A stretch of DNA of 64,000 nt from Deltaproteobacteria bacterium (GCA_016717595.1 JADKFE010000004.1:138028-202027), one strand, 5' to 3'. Shown: positions 26,415 to 36,218, numbered from the stretch's first letter. The notes: generated by a model from the sequence alone, not told the origin. Translations and numbers: made by a program.

Positions 26415-26831
26415 ATGGCTCAACAAGAACTTAGCGTCAGTCAGATCATCTCCCGCGTCGTGGACGCCCTCGGCGCGCAGCTTGAGCTTCAGGCCGAGCT
26501 GTTTAAGGCCGAGCTGTCCCAAGGGATGAGCACCCTCGCTCAAGACCTCCTGCCGATGGCGCTGGCCGGCGCCTTCTTTGGCTTGGGCTACACCCTCGCC
26601 TCCGTCGGCTTCGTCCTCGCGTTGGCCAAGACGATCGGCCTCTGGGGCGGGTTCTTGTTGGTCGGCGCGCTGAATCTGCTCATGGGTGGGCTCATCTTTC
26701 AGCGGGTCGGGAGCCGCGTTCAAGCGCGCCAAGCCCTGAGCGACGGAGAGCAGGTTGACCCGGCGACCGCGGAGACCCTCCCCGGCCGCGACACCTACTC
26801 AACACACACGGGGACCCCCAATGTCCGGTGA
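26415..26831 (+). CDS. Phage-holin-superfamily (holin-X/DUF1469-like) membrane protein
   Basis: 138 residues. An amphipathic N-terminal helix (IISRVVDALGAQLELQAELFKAEL) is followed by two transmembrane helices (LLPMALAGAFFGLGYTLASVGF and GGFLLVGALNLLMGGLIF) and a polar tail. This is the layout of the YqjE/holin-X-like group, often found with YqjD/YtxH-type proteins in stress-induced operons. First gene of a six-gene cassette with short or negative spacings; it overlaps the next gene by 11 bp. Confidence 0.75.
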   Translation: MAQQELSVSQIISRVVDALGAQLELQAELFKAELSQGMSTLAQDLLPMALAGAFFGLGYTLASVGFVLALAKTIGLWGGFLLVGALNLLMGGLIFQRVGSRVQARQALSDGEQVDPATAETLPGRDTYSTHTGTPNVR

Positions 26832-27048
26832 TCACAGCGTCATGGTCCGTGTGTCGCCCCAAGCGCGCCGCGTCGAGGACGCCCGAGCGCGGCTGCGGCA
26901 GGCCCAGGCCAACACCCAGGTGGTGCTCAACACGCTGCACGTCGAGATCGAAGAGCAGCTTGACTGGCGCACATGGGTGCGGGCTCGTCCGGCCACCGTT
27001 CTGATCTCGGCGTTCTTCTTAGGCTTTCTCATTGGAAGCCGGCGCTGA
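26821..27048 (+). CDS. DUF3618-like small membrane protein
   Basis: 75 residues from the ATG at 26821, inside the end of the preceding gene. A charged helical N-terminal half (VEDARARLRQAQANTQVVLN, IEEQLDWRTWVRARP) leads to one C-terminal transmembrane helix (ATVLISAFFLGFLIGSRR). The helix-then-RPxxxLxxxFxxGxxxG pattern is shared with the next gene and with YqjD/ElaB-like tail-anchored proteins, which bind ribosomes in E. coli; that role here is only a possibility. Confidence 0.7.
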   Translation: MSGDHSVMVRVSPQARRVEDARARLRQAQANTQVVLNTLHVEIEEQLDWRTWVRARPATVLISAFFLGFLIGSRR

Positions 27049-27085
27049 CCGCCGCGGAACTTCACCCACAAAAAATGGAGCGCCC

Positions 27086-27286
27086 ATGAGCACATCCCAA
27101 GGGATTCCACAGGAGAACCACCAGCGTCCGTATGACGCGATGAGCCCTCACATGCAAGAGGCCGAGGAGGTGCTCGGGGACATCAACACCCGCGCCCTCG
27201 CGTTCATCCGCGCTCGGCCAGGCGCCTGTGTGCTGGGGGCGATCACCCTGGGCTTCCTCATCGGCAAGCTCGCCTCACGGAGCTGA
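27086..27286 (+). CDS. YqjD/ElaB-like small tail-anchored protein
   Basis: 66 residues from the ATG at 27086 with GGAG upstream. A polar N-terminus (MSTSQGIPQENHQRPYDAM) is followed by a helix and one membrane segment (FIRARPGACVLGAITLGFLIG). It ends KLASRS. The RARPGAxxxGAxxxGFxIG motif resembles the neighbouring 75-residue protein, so the two may be diverged duplicates. Confidence 0.65.
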   Translation: MSTSQGIPQENHQRPYDAMSPHMQEAEEVLGDINTRALAFIRARPGACVLGAITLGFLIGKLASRS

Positions 27287-27290
27287 GCGA

Positions 27291-27572
27291 ATGGACAATC
27301 AACCACAACGCTACGCGGTCACCCTGTCCCAGCGGGCGATGGCGCACCCTTACCAGACGCTCCTGATCGCCGCGGGCGTCGGCTATGTGCTCGGCGGCGG
27401 TCTGTTCACACGCCTCACCATGAGCATGCTCCGCGCAGGTGTTCGGATGGGCGCTCTGCCCTTGGTCCGCCGCGCGCTGCTCGACGCCGCCGAGGTCGCC
27501 CTGGCGCTCCCCGCTCAGAGCCGCCCTTCACAGAACTTTCAGTCTCGACCCGATCACAAACCGCTCAACTAA
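27291..27572 (+). CDS. Small membrane protein of the stress cassette
   Basis: 93 residues starting 4 bp after the previous stop. One hydrophobic stretch (PYQTLLIAAGVGYVLGGGLF) with Gly spacing typical of glycine-zipper helices is followed by MLRAGVRMGALPLVRRALLD and a polar tail. No family recognised; the context argues for an envelope-stress accessory role. Confidence 0.65.
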   Translation: MDNQPQRYAVTLSQRAMAHPYQTLLIAAGVGYVLGGGLFTRLTMSMLRAGVRMGALPLVRRALLDAAEVALALPAQSRPSQNFQSRPDHKPLN

Positions 27573-27585
27573 CAACGGAGAATCT

Positions 27586-27891
27586 ATGACTCTCGACAAA
27601 ATGAAGAGCCTCGACAAGGACGATGTCCTCCAGCTCCTCGGCCTGGAGACTCGCCGCACGAACATGGACTACATCGTCCCCAGCCTCGCCATCCTCGGCG
27701 TTGGCCTGCTCGTCGGCACCGGCATCGGCCTGCTCGTCGCGCCCCGCCCCGGGCGTGAGCTTCGTGAGGACCTCGCCAAGCGCATTCAGGACATGCCTGA
27801 GCAGATGAGCGCGCTCCCCAAGAAGGCCACGGACGCGTTTCACCGCGCCTCCGAGCAGATCAGCGACCACGTCGAAGACCGGAAGGCCTGA
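27586..27891 (+). CDS. YtxH-like membrane protein
   Basis: 101 residues from the ATG at 27586 with AACGGAG upstream. A soluble N-terminal ~25 residues are followed by a transmembrane helix with Gly spacing (SLAILGVGLLVGTGIGLLVAP) and then RPGRELREDLAKRI, the P-x-x-G-x-E-x-R-x-x-L signature of YtxH proteins. The rest is a charged helix. YtxH-type genes belong to general stress regulons in Bacillus. It is immediately followed by a CsbD gene. Confidence 0.82.
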   Translation: MTLDKMKSLDKDDVLQLLGLETRRTNMDYIVPSLAILGVGLLVGTGIGLLVAPRPGRELREDLAKRIQDMPEQMSALPKKATDAFHRASEQISDHVEDRKA

Positions 27892-27892
27892 C

Positions 27893-28201
27893 ATGACCAA
27901 AAAAGATGGCAGCACCAGCCGCGCCGGTGGGCTGCTCGAAGAGGTCGGTGGCACGATCAAAGAGAACATGGGACAGCTCATCGGCAATGAGCAGATGGAG
28001 CTAGAGGGCCGGGCCAAGGTCCTGGAGGGCCAGGCCCACCAGGAGCTCGCCAAGGCCAAGGCCCGCGTCAAAGGCGCCGCAGAAGAGCTGACCGGCGAGG
28101 CCAAGGGCCACGTCGGCAAGATCCTCGACAACGAGCAGATGCAGGTCGAGGGCAAGCTCGGCGCCATGAAGGGCCAGGCCCGCCAGAAGCTCAACGAGTA
28201 G
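27893..28201 (+). CDS. CsbD family stress protein, two tandem units
   Basis: 102 residues, hydrophilic and helical. Two similar units are visible: GTIKENMGQLIGNEQMELEG followed by KVLEGQAHQEL, and EELTGEAKGHVGKILDNEQM followed by KLGAMKGQARQKL. Typical CsbD proteins have about 60-70 residues, so this is a duplicated version. CsbD genes are sigmaB-dependent in Bacillus and stress-induced elsewhere; the molecular role is unknown. Last gene of the cassette, convergent with the sigma-factor gene 8 bp away. Confidence 0.88.
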   Translation: MTKKDGSTSRAGGLLEEVGGTIKENMGQLIGNEQMELEGRAKVLEGQAHQELAKAKARVKGAAEELTGEAKGHVGKILDNEQMQVEGKLGAMKGQARQKLNE

Positions 28202-28209
28202 CGCGAAGC

Positions 28210-29226
28210 TCAGCCGCGATGCTCCATCTGTGAGCGTCGCGGCGCAGCGCCCTGCGTGGTGAGCATCCGGTGGAGCCGACGTAAGGCGCCCAGCTCCGCC
28301 ACCCGAACACGCTCGCGGGACATGCTCATCAGCCCACCGATCTCCACCCGGGTGAGGACGGGGGTCTCATTTAGACCAAAATGATTGGTCAAGATGAATC
28401 GTTCTGATGGGTTTAGTGTCGCGTCGAACCCCTCGCTGAGCTTCCGCAGGAGCTGGGTGCGGCTCACGACGGCATCCTGGCGGGTCTCGGCCTCATCCTC
28501 GCTCACGAGATGGTCCAGCACGCCGTGCCCGTCGGCGTCCAGTTGATCCAAATTGACCGCCGCGCCGAGGCCGAGCAGCAGCTCGACACGCTTCGGCCGA
28601 AAGCCCACCTGGGTCGCCAGCGCGCCACGATCCGCGCTGAGGCCCGCCCAACCGAGCTCCTCTGCGGCGTGGCTGAGGTTTCGACGCTGCTCGACCACGC
28701 CGCTCGGCAGACGCACGAGGCGGCTCGCGTTCTCGATGGCCCGGGACATGTGCGCCCGCACCCACCAACGCGCGTAGGTGGAGAAGCGCAGGCCACGCTG
28801 GGGCTCGAAGCGTCGCGCGGCGTAGAGCAGGCCGATGAAGCCCTCTTGGGTGAGCTCGTCCTCGTCGAGGTAGGGCGAGACGAGCTTCCGCGCCTCGCCG
28901 GTGGAGATGCGCTGGGCGGACATCGCCAGCTCCCAAGCCAGCTCCTCCGACCGCCGCCAGGCGACCATGGCCCGCGCGGCCCGGGTGCGAAGCTCAGGGC
29001 GTCGTGTCGCGGCCTCTCGTGTGGCCTGCACCGCCGCCGCGATGCGCCCGACCGCCGCGGCGCGGGTGCGCTCGGCCCGGGCGGGCACGGCGCGCAGGAT
29101 TCGTTGGGCGACATCGACCCCAGCGAGCTCCAGCAGGGCGCGGCCCTCGGCGGCGCGGATCGCGTGCGCTACCTGACTCTCGGCCTCGAAGGTCCAGACG
29201 GTGTTGAGGATGACGGTGTTGAGCAC
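28210..29226 (-). CDS. RNA polymerase sigma-70 family factor
   Basis: 338 residues from the GTG at 29226, chosen for the GGAGAG 7 bases upstream; an ATG at 29310 lacks this. An N-terminal ~110 residues rich in Ala/Arg (a degenerate region 1 or non-conserved insert) precede region 2 (LTQEGFIGLLYAARRFEPQR, then FSTYARWWVRAHMSRAIENA), the core-binding and -10 recognition helices. Regions 3 and 4 follow (NLSHAAEELGW; NPSERFILTNHFGLNE; IGGLMSMSRERVRVAELGAL). It resembles group 2/RpoH-type factors rather than ECF. It sits between the stress cassette and a sigma54-type activator, so it is a candidate stress sigma factor. Confidence 0.88.
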   Translation of the reverse strand: MLNTVILNTVWTFEAESQVAHAIRAAEGRALLELAGVDVAQRILRAVPARAERTRAAAVGRIAAAVQATREAATRRPELRTRAARAMVAWRRSEELAWELAMSAQRISTGEARKLVSPYLDEDELTQEGFIGLLYAARRFEPQRGLRFSTYARWWVRAHMSRAIENASRLVRLPSGVVEQRRNLSHAAEELGWAGLSADRGALATQVGFRPKRVELLLGLGAAVNLDQLDADGHGVLDHLVSEDEAETRQDAVVSRTQLLRKLSEGFDATLNPSERFILTNHFGLNETPVLTRVEIGGLMSMSRERVRVAELGALRRLHRMLTTQGAAPRRSQMEHRG

Positions 29227-29395
29227 TACGACTCTCCTGCGCGCGTCACAGGCGCGCCGCGACGAGGGTGAAGAAGGGAGACAGGGTCCGTGCGCATGAA
29301 CCCGAGGCATGCAAGTCTTATGCCAGAATGTTCAATTACTCCAGAGACGCACCTTCAACCCTCCCCATGCGGTCGTGAGACGATGTCCCAATCAA

Positions 29396-29412
29396 GCGAA
29401 CGTTCGCGAACG
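29396..29412. promoter_or_regulatory. Overlapping palindromes GCGAACGTTCGC / CGTTCGCGAACG (site 2)
   Basis: 29396-29407 and 29401-29412 are each perfect 12-bp palindromes sharing the GTTCGC block, which gives three alternating GAAC/GTTC half-sites. They lie in the region shared by the divergent sigma-factor and activator genes. Confidence 0.5.
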
Positions 29413-29506
29413 CGCAGGCCATGATCATACTCCTCAAAAATGCGCTCTGTAGGCACTTTGGACAGCCTCTCCGCCACGTTCAGGCCCGACGCCTGCGGGA
29501 ATTTTT

Positions 29507-29518
29507 TGTTCGCGAACG
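29507..29518. promoter_or_regulatory. Palindrome TGTTCGCGAACG (site 3)
   Basis: One mismatch from the 12-bp palindrome of sites 1 and 2, located 97 bp before the activator start and 106 bp from the centre of site 2. Confidence 0.45.
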
Positions 29519-29614
29519 TGAGATGGTCGTTTGACCTTTGGTGGTTACATTGATGATACGCCCGTCGCAGCTCAGGAAAACAGTTCTGCTCTCCCCTACG
29601 GTCGAAGGAAATCA

Positions 29615-31012
29615 GTGCGTGAGCAGACCAGCAAGCCTGAAGGCACGACCAGCGCGGTAGTAGAGCCCACCCTCGTCCTGAGCTTCGCCCAAGGAGGCTA
29701 CGGGCGCACCCAGCGCAGGCGCATCCCGCCCGAGGGGCTCCTGTTGGGTCGTGAGGCCCTGGTGTTTGAGGATCCGTTTGAGGATCCTCGCATGTCCTTA
29801 CGGCACGCTGAGGTTCGTATCGAAGGGGACCGCGTCATGGTGCGAGATCTGGGCAGCGTCCACGGATCTCGTCTCAACGGTGAGGTGCTCACCGGCGAGC
29901 GGCCGCTGAGCCGCGGTGACGTGCTGCGTCTGGGTGACACGCTCCTGATCTTCGCCCCCGCCACAGACACCACCGAGGCCGCGGAGCCCGAGCTCATCGG
30001 CACCAGCGCCGGGATGTTGGCCGTGCGCCGCAGCATCGACCTCATCGCCCACCGCAAACACACGGTCATCATCACCGGCGAGACGGGCACAGGCAAAGAG
30101 ATCGTCGCCCGCATGATTCACCAGCGCAGCGGCCGACGCGGCCCGTTCTTGGCGATGAACTGCAGCCTGTTCTCAGAGCCGCTGATGGCGAGCGATCTCT
30201 TCGGACACGTTCGTGGAGCCTTCGCTGGCGCGACCACCGAGCAGCTCGGCCTGTTTCGTGCGGCGCGAGGCGGCACGCTCCTCCTCGATGAGCTGGCGGA
30301 GCTGCCCCTGGCGCTGCAAGCGAGCCTCCTGCGTGTGCTGGAGACCCGCGAGGTGCGCCCCGTCGGCGCCACCCGTGAGGTCTCGGTGGATGTTCGTGTC
30401 ATCGGCACGTCCAACGTCCCTCTGGAGGAGATGATCGTCGCGCGCACCTTTCGCGCCGACCTCTACGCGCGCCTCGCCCAATGGCACATCCACGTCCCGC
30501 CTCTGCGAGAGCGCCGTGAGGACATCCCTGCGCTCACGATGCACCTCCTGGGGCGCTGTGATGGGGGCGGGCGGCGTCTCACGCCGGATCTCGCCGAGGC
30601 GCTGTTGGTGAACCCTTGGCCGCTCAACGTGCGTGGCCTGCTCAACGTGCTCTCGACCTCCGTGCTCACCACCCCCGGGCTCACCCCCCTGGAGCTGAGC
30701 CCCGAGGTGCGCGCGGGCCTGTGGACGCCGCCGCTCCACAAGGCCGCCGAGTCCGCCACGCCCCAGGTCTCCCTCGACAAAGAGGGCCTGGAGGAGCTTC
30801 TGACGCGGTTTCAAGGGAAGGTCGCCTCGGCGGCGCGCAGCATCGGCGTGACACGTCCCAAGCTGTACCGGATGCTCTGGGCGCACGATCTGGACCCCCC
30901 TTCCGGCGTCGGTGAAGTCTATGCCCCTCACTTTGACTGTTCGTGGACGTTCCCGAACGTCCAAACACCAAAGTTGAACAACCCAAAAATTGTTTCTAAT
31001 TCCTTTTGCTAA
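29615..31012 (+). CDS. FHA-domain sigma54-type activator with GAFAGA variant loop
   Basis: 465 residues from the GTG at 29615, with AAGGA 5 bases upstream; a TTG at 29531 in frame has no such site. An FHA domain (LLLGREALVFEDPFEDPRMS, LRHAEVRIEGD, DLGSVHGSRLNGEVL), which reads phospho-Thr, occupies the first third. The AAA+ domain has Walker A GETGTGKE and Walker B GTLLLDELAE. The sigma54-contact loop reads GAFAGA (30215-30232) instead of GAFTGA; the Thr normally touches sigma54, so the protein may be a weak activator or work differently. A Fis-type HTH (VASAARSIGVTRPKLYRMLW) is followed by an unusual ~35-residue tail. It probably answers a Ser/Thr kinase. Confidence 0.88.
   Translation: MREQTSKPEGTTSAVVEPTLVLSFAQGGYGRTQRRRIPPEGLLLGREALVFEDPFEDPRMSLRHAEVRIEGDRVMVRDLGSVHGSRLNGEVLTGERPLSRGDVLRLGDTLLIFAPATDTTEAAEPELIGTSAGMLAVRRSIDLIAHRKHTVIITGETGTGKEIVARMIHQRSGRRGPFLAMNCSLFSEPLMASDLFGHVRGAFAGATTEQLGLFRAARGGTLLLDELAELPLALQASLLRVLETREVRPVGATREVSVDVRVIGTSNVPLEEMIVARTFRADLYARLAQWHIHVPPLRERREDIPALTMHLLGRCDGGGRRLTPDLAEALLVNPWPLNVRGLLNVLSTSVLTTPGLTPLELSPEVRAGLWTPPLHKAAESATPQVSLDKEGLEELLTRFQGKVASAARSIGVTRPKLYRMLWAHDLDPPSGVGEVYAPHFDCSWTFPNVQTPKLNNPKIVSNSFC
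30945..30962. promoter_or_regulatory. Inverted repeat GGACGTTC-CC-GAACGTCC (site 4)
   Basis: Perfect 8-bp arms around a 2-bp spacer, containing the CGTTC-N2-GAACG pattern of sites 1-3. It lies within the last codons of the activator gene, in the variable tail after the HTH. Confidence 0.45.
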
Positions 31013-31042
31013 ATTCATTCATCTGGCCTCAAAACGACGTTA

Positions 31043-31093
31043 CAGAAAAAGAAGACGCCCCCGCTGTCCAGCATAACACTGGAGCAGGGGGGC
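31043..31093 (-). terminator. Rho-independent terminator of the lmo0937-like gene
   Basis: Reading the minus strand, a 14-bp stem (arms 31079-31093 and 31057-31071) with one bulged G on each side and a 7-nt loop is followed by TTCTTTTTCTG. It begins 14 bp after the stop of the small membrane protein gene. Confidence 0.75.
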
Positions 31094-31106
31094 GCCCCTC
31101 ACCCGC

Positions 31107-31256
31107 TCACACCGGGTTTCTTCCCTGAATCACCCGAATGAGCACAGTGACGATCGCAGCGATGAGCAGCAGGTGAATGAAACCGCCCATGGTGTTGGCG
31201 GTGACGAGGCCCAAGGCCCAGAGAATGACAAGAACGACCGCGATGGTCCACAGCAT
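31107..31256 (-). CDS. lmo0937/DUF5670-like small membrane protein
   Basis: 49 residues from the ATG at 31256, which has an excellent GGAGGTG 5 bases upstream; the frame is open further to 31394 but without a site. Two short hydrophobic helices (MLWTIAVVLVILWALGLVTA and FIHLLLIAAIVTVLIRVI) flank NTMGG, ending QGRNPV. The LWxxGxxxxxTxGGxIHxLLxxA pattern is that of lmo0937-type proteins, small membrane proteins of unknown function often induced with CsbD under stress. Confidence 0.85.
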   Translation of the reverse strand: MLWTIAVVLVILWALGLVTANTMGGFIHLLLIAAIVTVLIRVIQGRNPV

Positions 31257-31436
31257 AGACACCTCCAGATGAGATAGCACCAGGCATCTCAATGCAACAA
31301 TCGTGCCAGTCCACAAACCGCCCCGACGCCACATCGGCGGCGTCTGCGACCCACAAGACGAACCCTTCGCCGTCACCTTGACCGGCGAAGCCAATCAAAA
31401 TGATCGACGAGCCCATCTGACAGAGGAGCAGCACCG

Positions 31437-33104
<1,668 letters not shown>

Positions 33105-33129
33105 ACAGGCGGTGTGTGGGGCGAAAACC

Positions 33130-35580
33130 TCAACGCCCCACCACCACCTCTCCGCCAGCGGCGGGCAGGCGCACCCAGAGGTGCCCAGCCTCCTCCACCC
33201 AGCCCGGCGTGGTGCTGGCCTCTAAGGCCGCGAGGCTGGCGACCTCGGCCAGCGTGGCCCCGTTCAAAGTGATTGATTCTGCGGACTCGTCGAGTCCGAG
33301 CAGCTCCACGAGCAGACCTTGGGTGAACACCGAGCCCGGCGTCCAGGTGAGGCGGGCGCCGCGCTCTGTGGCGGATTGCCCAATGACCCCGCCGTCGTAG
33401 AGCTCAAACTCCCCCGCTGGGCCGGGGAACACCCGGGCGTAGAGCGCGCCGGCGTCCTCAGCGAACGAGTCCACGATGTCGGGGCTGTCTGTGGGCGAGA
33501 GGGTGTCGATGGTGGGGCGCAAGAGCGGCACAACACCCCCTTCAGCGAGATAGAGCGGCAGGCGATCCAGCGGCGCGGGCACCGTCAGCTCGCTGGGGCC
33601 CTCGATGATCGTGTCGTCAAACCAGTTGATAAATCGTCCCGGCGGCACCATCAGCTCACGCTCACGGGCGCCGCGCTCAATCACCGGCGCGACGAGCAGA
33701 TAATCGCCGAGCATGTAGGTGTCGCCGGGATGACCGTACAGATCCGGGTAGGCCAGGCCTATGGCGCGCACGATGGGGCGACCGTCTGTGAGCAGGGCTT
33801 GGGCGTAGCTCCACAACATCGGGAACAGGCGCAGGTGCAGCCGGGTGTACTCCCGATACACGTCGAGCAGCTCCTCATCAAAGCCGTTCTCCGCGGTCGG
33901 CTCCCAGGCCACGTCGTTTGTGCTGGTTCCGATCTGCATCACCACGGTGAGCGCGGTGTGCTGAAACCAACGCATGAACAGCTCTTTGTCGGGCGGGGAG
34001 TGGCGATAACCCCCGGTGTCTGACGCGAAGAGCGGGAAGCCTGAAGGCCCCAAGCTCATCGAGGCCGAGACCGCCGCGGGCAGGCCACCCACGGCCGTGT
34101 AGGTCTCGCCGTCGCGGTTTGTGTCTTGTTCACCGTGTCGGGCGAAGCTCGCGTCGAGGTCGCCGGGCCAGATCACCCGTGTCCAGGCTTGGCTGCCCCA
34201 GGTGCCCGCGCGACACAACAAGAAGCCGCCGTCTGCGGGCAACATCTCGGCGTAGGTCTGGTGGTAGAGGCCGGGGTAACGGCGGTGCATGGTGCGCTCG
34301 TCGCTGCCGTCCTCAAACTCCCAGGCGAGGCGGCCGCCGTTCAGGCCGGGCACGATGTCCTCACCATAGTCGAGCTTAAAGCCCTCGATGCCGATGTCTG
34401 TGTAGCGACCAATGAGGCTCTGCCACGCCGCCGTGGCCGCCTCATCGGTGAAGTCGATGGGGTCGGACCAGTTATTGAACACGATCGGAACGACCGGCGG
34501 GAACCAGCCCTCGTCAAGGGCCTGCTGGTGCAGCTCGCCCGCCTTCTCTTCGACATACGGCGTGTGCCACAGCGCCATCCGAAATCCGAGGCTGTGCGCG
34601 AGCTGAATCATGCCTTCAGGGTCGGGGAAGCGGGCGTCGAAGTCGAAGCTGTTCACGGCGTTGGCGTAGGGGCGGTCGATCCAGTAGCCGCTCGTGGCCA
34701 GGTCGAGCTCGCGTAAGGTCTGCAGATCGGCGCGCACCTCGGCCTCATCGGCGCTCTCGTCACGCCACACCCACGGCCCAAGCGCCCAAGGCGCGGGCAA
34801 GGTGGGGAACACCGTCGTCTCGTAATAATGCCGGGTGATGTCGAGGGGGTGATCGGCGGCGTACAGATGAAACCGGAGGCCTTCAGCGCTGTCAACGCCG
34901 ACCCCGAAGGTGATCTCGATGAGGGTGTCCTCTTGGGTGGCCACGTCAAACACGCCCGGGTGGTGATCCTCTACAAACAGTCCCCAGCCTCTGGTGCCGA
35001 TGAGCAAAGGCACGGGCACATGGGCCTCGTTGTAGCCGCTCTCTAGGTTCAGATCGAGCTCAAGCTGCATGGCCCGCCGGGTGCCGCGGTGCTCGGGCAC
35101 ATCAAACAGCTCGCCGAGGCCATAAAAGCCCTCGCTGCTGCTCCCCCGGGGGCGCAGGCGCACATAGCCCGCGCGGGCGGCGGTGGCGGCGTCTGGCTTG
35201 AGGTGTAAGGCGAAGTTTCCGGCGCTGACCTCCTCGATGGTGAGCGTGGCCTCGGCGTCCTGCTCAAAACGGAGCCGCCATGTGCCGGGGCTGCCCTCCA
35301 CGGGGAGGATCTCGATGACGGAGACGTAGTCGGCGTCTTTGTCCTCAAACCAAGGGTCGTAGCTCAGGGTGTCGGGCAGCTCATCCCGCAGGCCGAGCTG
35401 CAGGCCATCGGCGGGGAAGCCCAACAAGTCGTTCCCGTCGCGGCTCAGCGCGATCCGCAGGCCCGGCGCGTCGAGGGTCAGGCAGAAGCGCGCGGCGCAC
35501 TCCGCGGGCGCCTCGTCGCGGCGACAGCCGAGGAGGGTGAGCAGGAGCAGCGAGGCGGCGCGGGGCGAGACGCGAGGCAT
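33130..35580 (-). CDS. Glycoside hydrolase family 31 lipoprotein
   Basis: 816 residues from the ATG at 35580 (MPRVSPRAASLLLLTLLGC-RR), a lipoprotein signal; an upstream ATG would overlap the next gene. The GH31 catalytic barrel is clear: WIDRPYANAVNSFDFD, the nucleophile block GIEGFKLDYGEDI (Asp near residue 403), CRAGTWGSQAWTRVIWPGD with the acid/base Asp, and SDTGGYRH. The N-terminal beta-sandwich and two C-terminal beta domains are present. The family cleaves alpha-glucosides, alpha-xylosides or sulfoquinovosides; specificity cannot be fixed by eye. Lipidation would place it in the periplasm or on the outer membrane, facing glycan debris. Confidence 0.92.
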   Translation of the reverse strand: MPRVSPRAASLLLLTLLGCRRDEAPAECAARFCLTLDAPGLRIALSRDGNDLLGFPADGLQLGLRDELPDTLSYDPWFEDKDADYVSVIEILPVEGSPGTWRLRFEQDAEATLTIEEVSAGNFALHLKPDAATAARAGYVRLRPRGSSSEGFYGLGELFDVPEHRGTRRAMQLELDLNLESGYNEAHVPVPLLIGTRGWGLFVEDHHPGVFDVATQEDTLIEITFGVGVDSAEGLRFHLYAADHPLDITRHYYETTVFPTLPAPWALGPWVWRDESADEAEVRADLQTLRELDLATSGYWIDRPYANAVNSFDFDARFPDPEGMIQLAHSLGFRMALWHTPYVEEKAGELHQQALDEGWFPPVVPIVFNNWSDPIDFTDEAATAAWQSLIGRYTDIGIEGFKLDYGEDIVPGLNGGRLAWEFEDGSDERTMHRRYPGLYHQTYAEMLPADGGFLLCRAGTWGSQAWTRVIWPGDLDASFARHGEQDTNRDGETYTAVGGLPAAVSASMSLGPSGFPLFASDTGGYRHSPPDKELFMRWFQHTALTVVMQIGTSTNDVAWEPTAENGFDEELLDVYREYTRLHLRLFPMLWSYAQALLTDGRPIVRAIGLAYPDLYGHPGDTYMLGDYLLVAPVIERGARERELMVPPGRFINWFDDTIIEGPSELTVPAPLDRLPLYLAEGGVVPLLRPTIDTLSPTDSPDIVDSFAEDAGALYARVFPGPAGEFELYDGGVIGQSATERGARLTWTPGSVFTQGLLVELLGLDESAESITLNGATLAEVASLAALEASTTPGWVEEAGHLWVRLPAAGGEVVVGR

Positions 35581-35641
35581 GATGAACCCTCGGATGGAGG
35601 GACAGCATACAGCGTGGAGGGCCCCTGACGCGGCGCGCGGT

Positions 35642-36169
35642 TTAGGAGGCCCCGCCAAACAGGGGGCGCAGGCGCCAAGTGCTCAGGTGGGGCGTGGCGC
35701 TCACGACACGTTTGTAGCCCTTGGCCAGCACGACCTTGCCCTTGCGAGAGAGCATCAGGGCCAAGGCGGCGCCGCCGAGCACCGAGCCGCCGGGGAACGT
35801 GAAGGCCATCACCGTGGCGCATAAGGTGCAGAGGCGGCGGTTGACGGCCTCTAAGCGGTGAAGCTGCCAGCCCGCGCGCAGGAGCAGGGCCGAGAACACC
35901 GCGACGAGCACGCTGGCGAGCCAAGCGAGGCCCCCGGCGAAGGGCGCGAGCCAGGAGGTGTGGATCGTGCCCGCGAGGTAGGGCGCCCCCGCGGCGCCGA
36001 TGAGGCCTACGCCCGCGGTCAACATCCACAGGCGACCCATCCAGCGCAGGGCGATCTCGACCTTGAGGTGCTCACGGCGAGCGCGGTCAAGGCGGGCGAA
36101 CACCGCGTCTACGGAGCGGGTGGCGTCGGTCAGCAGGGTGTCGCGGAGGGTGGATCGGGGCACGGTCAC
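35642..36169 (-). CDS. Membrane protein of unknown function
   Basis: 175 residues. A charged N-terminal helix (VDAVFARLDRARREHLKVEI) is followed by hydrophobic segments (WMLTAGVGLIGAAGAPYLAG, WLAPFAGGLAWLASVLVAVF) and a third near FTFPGGSVLGGAALALMLSR. A CxxC (RRLCTLCATV) lies before the third helix. No family recognised. It lies 61 bp upstream of the GH31 gene on the same strand. Confidence 0.6.
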   Translation of the reverse strand: MTVPRSTLRDTLLTDATRSVDAVFARLDRARREHLKVEIALRWMGRLWMLTAGVGLIGAAGAPYLAGTIHTSWLAPFAGGLAWLASVLVAVFSALLLRAGWQLHRLEAVNRRLCTLCATVMAFTFPGGSVLGGAALALMLSRKGKVVLAKGYKRVVSATPHLSTWRLRPLFGGAS

Positions 36170-36218
36170 AGTATAAGCGCGCCCACCCTCAAAGCCAAGC
36201 GTCGGTTAAACGAAGGGG

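Larger units (their letters stand above)
29227..29614. other. 388-bp divergent regulatory region between sigma factor and activator
   Basis: No convincing gene. It holds two CGTTCGCGAACG-type palindromes and must contain both divergent promoters. An AT-rich GAATTTTTTGTTC stretch directly precedes the second palindrome. Confidence 0.5.

Noticed and set aside
30945..30962. Rho-independent terminator for the FHA activator
   Set aside because: It lies inside the coding frame and no T-run follows; the 2-bp loop is too short for a normal hairpin. Kept as a possible protein-binding site.
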